Origin: Leptolyngbya sp. SIO4C5
GTDB lineage: Bacteria; Cyanobacteriota; Cyanobacteriia; Phormidesmidales; Phormidesmidaceae
Length of the DNA: 7,707 nt
Assembly (NCBI GenBank): GCA_010671965.1
Contig: JAAHIC010000190.1
Coordinates: 1 to 7,707 of the forward strand
Reading direction: 5' to 3'
Below, piece by piece: positions 1-5,379 of this stretch. The notes under the pieces were generated by a model. It did no database searches. It had not been told where the DNA came from and saw only the letters and a program-made list of their open reading frames with translations. How positions within the stretch are numbered: position 1 is the first letter of the stretch; every line of letters starts with the position of its first letter. Made by a program: the position numbers and the translations under genes.

Positions 1-321
1 GTGACAGCTTTAGGGTGGAGCAGCTAGCTGCCAGCGTACCGGCGCGAATATCAACTACTGGGCGAGTATTGCCGTTTACTAAAATCGAATTCGTTCCGTC
101 CGGCAGCGTCTGTGATAGCGACACTGTCTCGGTCGGAAAGCCAGGATCAGTGCCATTGACCGTGATGTTGCCAACATCCACAGAACCCCCAGCAACTACC
201 CGCAAAGAGCCGCCCGTATAGCTATCGAACGCTACGTTCCCACCCGCCGTAATTACCGGGTCATTCGGACTGAGCAAACTGTTAGCGCTGCCGTCTAGCT
301 GCTCCACCCTAAAGCTGTCAC
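1..321. repeat. 27-base exact inverted repeat, arms 1-27 and 295-321
   Basis: Bases 1-27 are the exact reverse complement of 295-321. The arm at 295-321 sits in its natural place in the TPS domain (it encodes GDSFRVEQL, as expected from TpsA1). The arm at 1-27 falls where TpsA1 has unrelated sequence and introduces a Cys into an otherwise Cys-free region. The copy carries the tpsA2-specific bases, not those of tpsA1. Confidence 0.95.
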
Positions 322-1174
322 CGCTCCAGAAATAGCCGTCACCAATCACCGGACTGCCTGAACGCAGAATCAGGTCACTGCCCGCAAACAAACCGCTCCC
401 AGGATGAGCTAGCGCAAAGATGTCAACCTGCTCGTTGCCCTGGATCTCTAGCTCTCCCCCCGCTGCGGCAATGAACGGACTAGCCGCACTGTCTCGGATC
501 TGCGCCCTCTCCTGGGCTTGCAGAACCAGATCTCTGCCAGCAGTCAGCTCGCCGCTCAAGTCCAAATTCACCCCGTCTAGCCGCAGGTCTTGCCCCGCCG
601 CCAGAACTGCCTGAGTGCGAATCTCACCACGCTGAGCAGCGCTGTACTGCAAGCCGGGGGTGAGACTGACGGTGAGCAGCGTCGGTACAGTCGGGTCAGT
701 AGCGCTGAAAAGCTGGCCGTTGAAGTCGAAGGCATCGGCAGTGCTGGCGAGAAAAGAACCTGTAATGTCAAGCTGAGCATTGGGGCCGAAGACGATGCCG
801 TTGGGATTGAGCAGGAACAAGTTGGCGCTGCCGTCCACGCCGAGGGTGCCGAGGATGTTGGAAACGCTGCTGCCGGTGACGCGGCCCAAGATATTCTCGA
901 TGCCTGTGGGATTGGCGAAGTAGACCCGCTGTAGTTCGGCCACGTTGAAGTCAGCAAAGCTGTGGAAGAGGTTGACCCCGCGAACCGCCCCGCCTTGGAT
1001 GAGGTCTGCTGAGCCGCCGCGCACGTCTGCGTCAGGAGAAACAACTGAGGCTTCGCTGCCGAGGGTGGCATCCGGCGTAATCTGGGCGATCGCCCTCTCT
1101 TCACTTACCAAAGCCGTGAACACAGCAAAAAACAAGAGTGCCAGCGATCGCGGCTGCATTTTTAAGATAAGCAT
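1..1174 (-). CDS. TPS exoprotein TpsA2, filamentous haemagglutinin-like (N-terminal 391 codons, 3' end beyond window)
   Basis: A reading frame on the minus strand stays open from the ATG at 1174 to the window edge. An in-frame TAG two codons upstream makes this the most upstream ATG; a second Met at residue 6 is an alternative start. No clear Shine-Dalgarno sequence precedes either. Residues 1-30 form a Sec-type signal peptide: basic residues K5 and R9, a hydrophobic core LALLFFAVF, and AIA before Q31. Charged SEER just before the cleavage site is slightly unusual. From Q31 the protein is a TPS (Haemagg_act) domain with NPNGIVFGPNAQLDITGSF at 123-141, the family's hallmark. By my alignment it matches TpsA1 at 270 of 282 residues over 31-312, then at only 50 of 67 over 313-379. 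The role inferred is a surface or secreted adhesin-like protein exported by the neighbouring TpsB. The passenger beta-helix and C terminus are missing. The last ~9 codons come from an inverted copy of 295-321 and are doubtful. Confidence 0.9.
   Translation of the reverse strand, partial: MLILKMQPRSLALLFFAVFTALVSEERAIAQITPDATLGSEASVVSPDADVRGGSADLIQGGAVRGVNLFHSFADFNVAELQRVYFANPTGIENILGRVTGSSVSNILGTLGVDGSANLFLLNPNGIVFGPNAQLDITGSFLASTADAFDFNGQLFSATDPTVPTLLTVSLTPGLQYSAAQRGEIRTQAVLAAGQDLRLDGVNLDLSGELTAGRDLVLQAQERAQIRDSAASPFIAAAGGELEIQGNEQVDIFALAHPGSGLFAGSDLILRSGSPVIGDGYFWSGDSFRVEQLDGSANSLLSPNDPVITAGGNVAFDSYTGGSLRVVAGGSVDVGNITVNGTDPGFPTETVSLSQTLPDGTNSILVNGNTRPVVDIRAGTLAASCSTLKLS
38..1095. repeat. 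Copy 1 of a 1058-base direct repeat (TPS domain of tpsA2)
   Basis: This segment aligns without gaps to 4080-5137 at a constant offset of 4042 bases. Mismatches counted by eye: 18 of 60 at 61-120, 17 of 60 at 121-180, 6 of 60 at 241-300, 4 of 60 at 301-360, 3 of 60 at 371-430 and 6 of 60 at 841-900. It covers codons 28-379 of tpsA2. The left limit is set by the start of the doubtful sequence at the window edge. Confidence 0.93.
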
Positions 1175-1343
1175 TAACTACTGAGATGAGACATCGCAAA
1201 CCAGAGCGCGATCGCCTTAAGCAAGCAGCGCCCTCTAGTTCAATCGAAAACGTCCGGGATTACACGGATAATAACTTCGCTTTCGGGATATTTTTTTGAA
1301 ACTCTTATAAAGATGTACCGAGAAACAATAAGTTCTCAAAGAT
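1175..1343. other. tpsA1-tpsA2 intergenic region, no gene
   Basis: This 169-base gap separates the TpsA1 stop from the TpsA2 start. On the minus strand it is AT-rich just after the stop. A weak bulged hairpin lies at 1320-1337 (GAGAAC, loop TTATT, GTTTCTC) without a following T tract, so I see no convincing intrinsic terminator. I found no good -35/-10 pair either. A HIP1 octamer lies at 1208-1215. Read-through from tpsA1 into tpsA2 is plausible but not shown. Confidence 0.5.
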
Positions 1344-4300
1344 TCACTCAGAAACTGTCGTCGCTGGAGTGCGGCAAGTATGAGCAATAAGATGCGGCCA
1401 CGCGATCGCCTGACTACCTGCAACTAGGCGGATTGTTCCCGCCTCATCTCGCACCCATCCCTGCGGTTCGACAATAATTTCAGGGTCAAGATTTGCAGCG
1501 GCGATCGCCCTTGGTTCAGCTTCAGAACGGTTCATCTCTGGCTGGGGTGGTGTGGGCCCCAAATCGGCTAAAAAGCCTTCCTCCATAAGTGGCTGAGCGG
1601 GTGAAGCTGGAAGACCGCCATATCCTGTAATCACAAAACTGTTTTCGTCGTTACGGCCCTGTAGTTCACAACGGCGATCAATCAGACGGGTTGAATCCAC
1701 AAAGTCCAGCACCGGAAACTCGTTAACATTGCGGCCTTGCTGCAGCACGTCAAAGCCGCCATCGATGCCCAAAGGCGTGGCTGAGGTAAAGTCGCTTAGC
1801 GGTGTGCGCACTCCCTGAAAAGCGCGAAAGCCAAAAATTCGAGCTGCCTCAGCCGTAATATTGCCGCCCCTGCCCAGCTGAGCATTGGCTACAACGTCGC
1901 TATTTTCCTCTAGCACTGCGACAATCAAGCCGCCTACCGTTAGAAAAATGTTGCCACCATTAGCGGTGCCAAAAGCTTCTGCTGAAATCTCACTAGTATT
2001 GCGCATCCCAATGGAGCCATTAACTTGCAGATCAATATTGCCGCCATCGCTTTGCAATGTATTGGAACGCAGTTGTCCCTGATTTAGGGCAATGCCCTCA
2101 GTGGTGACTGCTAAATCTCCAGATCTGCCTGTCCCGGTACCGCTGACCGTGATTTGTCCTCCTTGAGCGACCTGTAGGCGATCTGTGTTGATGGCAATGC
2201 CTCTGGCATCCCCAGCCCCGCGACTTTCAAATCTCAGCGCTGAGTCGGCTCCTTCTATAATCACAGCGTCTTCTGCATCCACATTGAGCAAGCCACCTTG
2301 CCCTTGATTAAATGTGGTAGCCGTAACGCGCCCACCCTCTCTGACGATGAGCTGCTGAGTGTTAATGTTTAGCTCTCCTGCATCGCCGCCGCGCTGGGAG
2401 TCAAAAAGGAGTTGACTGGGGGTGCTGCCATCGGTTGATGTGCCTATCACTTCAACTAGCTCAGCGTCGTTAACGGTTAGGCTGCCCGCTTGTCCTGCTC
2501 CCTGAGATTCGGCGGAAACTTGGCCTCCGTTGCGAATGGTTAAGCGATCGGTTGTGATGTTAATAGATCCCGCATTAGCGATATTTTGACCTTCAGCACT
2601 CGTGTAGATACCGCTAGATATGGTCGAATTCAGCGGGGATGTGCCTTCAACAGTGATAGAGTTGCTAGCACTGATTGCAACTTCGCCGCCATCGCCAGAA
2701 TCAGACGTAGCTGCCCCAATCCGAGAGCCAGAGGCAACGGTTAAATCATCTACTTGCAGGTCAATCTGGCCTGCATTGCCATCATTTACGCTGTCTGCTG
2801 CAATGCCAGAACCGTTGCGAAAAATAGCTTGGGGAGTTTTTATTTGAACATCACCACCGTTACCTACTCCGACAGTCCCCGTAGCGATCGCGGCAAATCC
2901 ATCAAGTTGAACTGAACCTGTTGCAGCAATCTTTACCAAGCCGCCTTCACCTAGACCAGAGCCAACGGAGCCAGCACTAATTCCAGCGCTATCTCGTATT
3001 GTTAGCACCTGAGTTTTAATATCAATGTCACCAGCTTTGCCTGTACCGTTAGTCGCAGCAGTAATCCCTGTTCTAATACTGATTACTCTTTGGGCTAAAG
3101 CTACACCCAGGGGTTCAGTCAGTACCGGATTAAGAGATGGGTCAGTTTGATTACCTGTAATCTCAACGGAGCGTCTAGCAATAACGGTAATGTCACCACT
3201 GCTACCGCTGCTGAACGAATCTGTAAATGTAGCGATGCCAGCCCGCGTTTCGGTAGCTGGGTCAGCTAAATTTTGCATTTGCAGCCGTTCTGTCTCGATT
3301 ATCACGTCACCTGAACTTGCCGTAAACAAGTTAGAAGTACCAATGGCTGTACCTCTAGCCGCCATGAGCAAAAGATTGGTTGTTGTAGTGTTAATAGGCT
3401 TAATAGGCGAATTGAGAACATCATCATTGATTACAGCAACTCGATTAGCACTGCGAATCCAAACAGTTCCCCCTTTACCAGAACCGGTACCACTGAAAGC
3501 AGCGGCAGTTGCTACTAATCCTCCATTAGCAACAGTGACATCCGAAGCAGACAGTTCAATATCACCGACATCAGGGGAATCAGCATCTACCGAAATGCTG
3601 CTGATAATGCCACGGTTGACAAGAATCTGGCGATCGCTCTCTAAAGTTACTTGACCGCCCGCTGCCCCAATCGTTTCAATTGTGGCCCCTGGATTCAAGG
3701 TAATATTTTCACTCGCTAAAAAAGTAACAGCCCCGCCATTACCGCTAGTTGGGACTGGCCCAATTGGAAATCTTGCAAACCTCTCTATCGCGTTATTGGA
3801 AGTGTTTACTGTTCCGATTAGATCAATAGCCCCGCGTGAGTCTATCAGCACCTCACCGGCATTACCGCTGTTGACGCTCACATCAACATCTCCAATTTCA
3901 ATATTGCCCGCTAAATTATTCGGCTGATATTGATTACTCAGAAACACCAAGCCATTGGGCTGATTTATAGTGATGCGGTCAACTAAAATATCTGCACGTA
4001 TAGGCTGCTGGCTGGGCGTTTGTAATCCGTTAGGTATTGGTGTACCTGCTATGCCCGGTGGTGCACCCATATTAGCCACACCCGCCCGAATGTCGGCTAC
4101 CGGGCGATCGCTGCCGTTAACTAGAACTGAACTTGTTCCATCCGGTAATATCCGAGAGAGCGGCACCGTCTCATCTGGAAAACTGGGATCAGTGCCATTG
4201 ATGGTAATGCTGCCGACGTTGACAGCCCCACCCGCCACTACTCGCAGCGAACCACCTACATAGCTGGTAAACGCCACGTCGCCGCCTGCGGTAATCACCG

Positions 4301-5216
4301 GGTCGTTCGGACTCAGCAAACTGTTAGCGCTGCCGTCTAGCTGCTCTACCCGGAAGCTGCCACCGCTCCAGAAATAGCCGTCACCAATCACCGGACTGCC
4401 TGAACGCAGAATCAGGTCACTGCCCGCAAACAAACCGCTCTCAGGATGAGCTAGCGCAAAGATATCCACCTGCTCGTTGCCCTGTATCTCTAGCTCCCCC
4501 CCTGCTGCGGCGATGAACGGACTAGCCGCACTGTCTCGGATCTGCGCCCTCTCCTGAGCTTGCAGAACCAGATCTCTGCCAGCAGTCAGCTCGCCGCTCA
4601 AGTCCAGATTCACCCCATCCAGCCGCAGGTCTTGCCCTACCCTCAGAGCTGCCTGAGTGCGAATCTCACCACGCTGAGCAGCGCTGTACTGCAAGCCGGG
4701 GGTGAGGCTGACGGTGAGCAGCGTCGGTACAGCAGGGTCGGTGGCGCTGAAAAGCTGGCCGTTGAAGTCGAAGGCAGCGGCAGTGCTAGCGACAAAAGAA
4801 CCTGTGATGTCAAGCTGAGCATTGGGGCCAAAGACGATGCCGTTGGGATTGAGCAAGAACAGGTTGGCGCTGCCGTCTACGCCGAGGGTGCCGAGAATGT
4901 TAGAAGCGCTGCTGCCAGTGACGCGGCTCAGGATATTCTCGATGCCTGCGGGATTGGCGAAGTAGACCCGCTGCAGTTCAGCTACGTTGAAGTCAGCAAA
5001 GCTGTGGAAGAGGTTGACGCCGCGCACCGCCCCGCCTTGGATGAGGTCTGCTGAGCCGCCACGCACGTCTGCGTCAGGAGCAACGACTGAGGCTTCGCTG
5101 CCGAGGGTGGCATCGGGCGTAATCTGGGCGATCGCCCCGCTGCCCCCAACTAAAACTGCTGCCACCCCAAACCGCAACGCGACTTGAAGTCGCATTCCCT
5201 GTTGGTAAATGCCCAT
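1344..5216 (-). CDS. TPS exoprotein TpsA1, filamentous haemagglutinin-like, 1290 aa
   Basis: This is a complete large exoprotein of the cyanobacterial TPS type. Residues 1-30 are a signal peptide ending AIA before Q31; M8 gives a more typical n-region (MRLQVALRFGV), so the start could be 5195 instead of 5216. The TPS domain spans about 31-310, with FANPAGIENIL near 86 and NPNGIVFGPNAQLDITGSF at 123-141. These motifs identify the family and mark the region read by TpsB. About 435-1130 is a Gly/Ser/Asn/Thr-rich series of degenerate beta-helix strands of the form 'D.L.I..GG.I.A...G.GG.I.I', clearest at 725-1095. The C-terminal part carries a block known from cyanobacterial TpsA proteins (LIDRRCELQ, then SFVITGYGGLP, then EPQGWVRDEAGTIRLVA). 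The only two cysteines are C1183 and C1281. The inferred role is surface adhesion, aggregation or matrix; the ligand is unknown. It lies 163 bases after tpsB, with a possible promoter of its own. Confidence 0.95.
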   Translation of the reverse strand: MGIYQQGMRLQVALRFGVAAVLVGGSGAIAQITPDATLGSEASVVAPDADVRGGSADLIQGGAVRGVNLFHSFADFNVAELQRVYFANPAGIENILSRVTGSSASNILGTLGVDGSANLFLLNPNGIVFGPNAQLDITGSFVASTAAAFDFNGQLFSATDPAVPTLLTVSLTPGLQYSAAQRGEIRTQAALRVGQDLRLDGVNLDLSGELTAGRDLVLQAQERAQIRDSAASPFIAAAGGELEIQGNEQVDIFALAHPESGLFAGSDLILRSGSPVIGDGYFWSGGSFRVEQLDGSANSLLSPNDPVITAGGDVAFTSYVGGSLRVVAGGAVNVGSITINGTDPSFPDETVPLSRILPDGTSSVLVNGSDRPVADIRAGVANMGAPPGIAGTPIPNGLQTPSQQPIRADILVDRITINQPNGLVFLSNQYQPNNLAGNIEIGDVDVSVNSGNAGEVLIDSRGAIDLIGTVNTSNNAIERFARFPIGPVPTSGNGGAVTFLASENITLNPGATIETIGAAGGQVTLESDRQILVNRGIISSISVDADSPDVGDIELSASDVTVANGGLVATAAAFSGTGSGKGGTVWIRSANRVAVINDDVLNSPIKPINTTTTNLLLMAARGTAIGTSNLFTASSGDVIIETERLQMQNLADPATETRAGIATFTDSFSSGSSGDITVIARRSVEITGNQTDPSLNPVLTEPLGVALAQRVISIRTGITAATNGTGKAGDIDIKTQVLTIRDSAGISAGSVGSGLGEGGLVKIAATGSVQLDGFAAIATGTVGVGNGGDVQIKTPQAIFRNGSGIAADSVNDGNAGQIDLQVDDLTVASGSRIGAATSDSGDGGEVAISASNSITVEGTSPLNSTISSGIYTSAEGQNIANAGSINITTDRLTIRNGGQVSAESQGAGQAGSLTVNDAELVEVIGTSTDGSTPSQLLFDSQRGGDAGELNINTQQLIVREGGRVTATTFNQGQGGLLNVDAEDAVIIEGADSALRFESRGAGDARGIAINTDRLQVAQGGQITVSGTGTGRSGDLAVTTEGIALNQGQLRSNTLQSDGGNIDLQVNGSIGMRNTSEISAEAFGTANGGNIFLTVGGLIVAVLEENSDVVANAQLGRGGNITAEAARIFGFRAFQGVRTPLSDFTSATPLGIDGGFDVLQQGRNVNEFPVLDFVDSTRLIDRRCELQGRNDENSFVITGYGGLPASPAQPLMEEGFLADLGPTPPQPEMNRSEAEPRAIAAANLDPEIIVEPQGWVRDEAGTIRLVAGSQAIAWPHLIAHTCRTPATTVSE
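4080..5137. repeat. Copy 2 of the 1058-base direct repeat (TPS domain of tpsA1)
   Basis: This is the partner of 38-1095. It covers codons 27-379 of tpsA1, meaning the whole TPS domain plus about 70 residues of the first passenger strands. At its right end the match stops within two bases of a HIP1 octamer (5128-5135). The signal-peptide codons beyond that are unrelated between the two genes. Confidence 0.93.
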
Positions 5217-5308
5217 AACGTTGAGATCACCCTAATGAGTAGGAAGTCAGCGATGCAATGGCCTCAGGCCGTCTACGAGCTGCTTAATGATGGGCTACAG
5301 GGAATGCG
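5191..5308 (-). promoter_or_regulatory. Leader inverted repeat that could mask the second start codon of tpsA1
   Basis: Twelve bases at 5297-5308 are exactly complementary to 5191-5202. In the minus-strand transcript the first arm is in the leader. The second arm (ACAGGGAATGCG) holds Met8 of tpsA1 and the AGGG just before it. A competing local hairpin, AATGCG-GATA-CGCATT at 5303-5318, uses the same CGCATT bases. Also present is the palindrome GGCCTCAGGCC at 5260-5270. The complementarity is seen directly; a regulatory role is inference. Confidence 0.3.
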
Positions 5309-5330
5309 TATCCGCATTATCGCGGAGATA

Positions 5331-5349
5331 CTTTATAGGTTCTATAAAG
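5331..5349. promoter_or_regulatory. 8-base AT-rich dyad overlapping the candidate -10 (operator-like)
   Basis: CTTTATAG, spacer GTT, CTATAAAG form a perfect inverted repeat of 8-base arms. It covers the candidate -10 of the tpsA1 promoter. It could be a binding site for a dimeric regulator or simply a small AT-rich hairpin in the tpsB-tpsA1 transcript. Confidence 0.4.
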
Positions 5350-5370
5350 GAGAGATAAAGTTTATGTAAA
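5341..5370 (-). promoter_or_regulatory. Candidate sigma70-type promoter for tpsA1
   Basis: On the minus strand TTTACA (5365-5370, five of six to TTGACA) is followed after 18 bases by TATAGA (5341-5346, four of six to TATAAT). It lies just past the tpsB stop and would give a leader of roughly 120 bases before the ATG at 5216. This is consensus matching only, with no other evidence of a start site. Confidence 0.4.
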
Positions 5371-5379
5371 AATGCGGGA

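Noticed and set aside
577..1104. 175-codon open frame on the minus strand inside tpsA2
   Set aside because: It is a shadow frame over the TPS domain. The true frame is the one that matches TpsA1 residue by residue and carries the signal peptide and NPNGI motif.
1282..1310. T7 run with adjacent AT-rich bases as a terminator for tpsA1
   Set aside because: The T run is on the plus strand, so in the tpsA1 transcript it reads as A7. No stable stem precedes it, and no plus-strand gene ends here.
1235..1423. 62-codon minus-strand open frame across the tpsA1 stop
   Set aside because: It overlaps the end of tpsA1 in another frame, lacks a ribosome binding site and has no recognisable features.
3190..3654. 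154-codon plus-strand open frame within tpsA1
   Set aside because: Antisense to the beta-helix repeats; repetitive low-complexity coding sequence often leaves the opposite strand open.
4560..5054. 164-codon plus-strand open frame, with a relative at 590-934
   Set aside because: Both are antisense shadows of the same repeated TPS domain. Their similarity to each other only reflects the repeat, and they have no recognisable domain or ribosome binding site.
5184..5369. 61-codon plus-strand open frame (or 44 codons from an ATG near 5234) across the tpsB-tpsA1 gap
   Set aside because: The composition looks protein-like (AVYELLNDGLQG), but there is no Shine-Dalgarno sequence, the longer form needs a TTG start inside tpsA1, and I recognise no family. 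Not supported as a gene without conservation.
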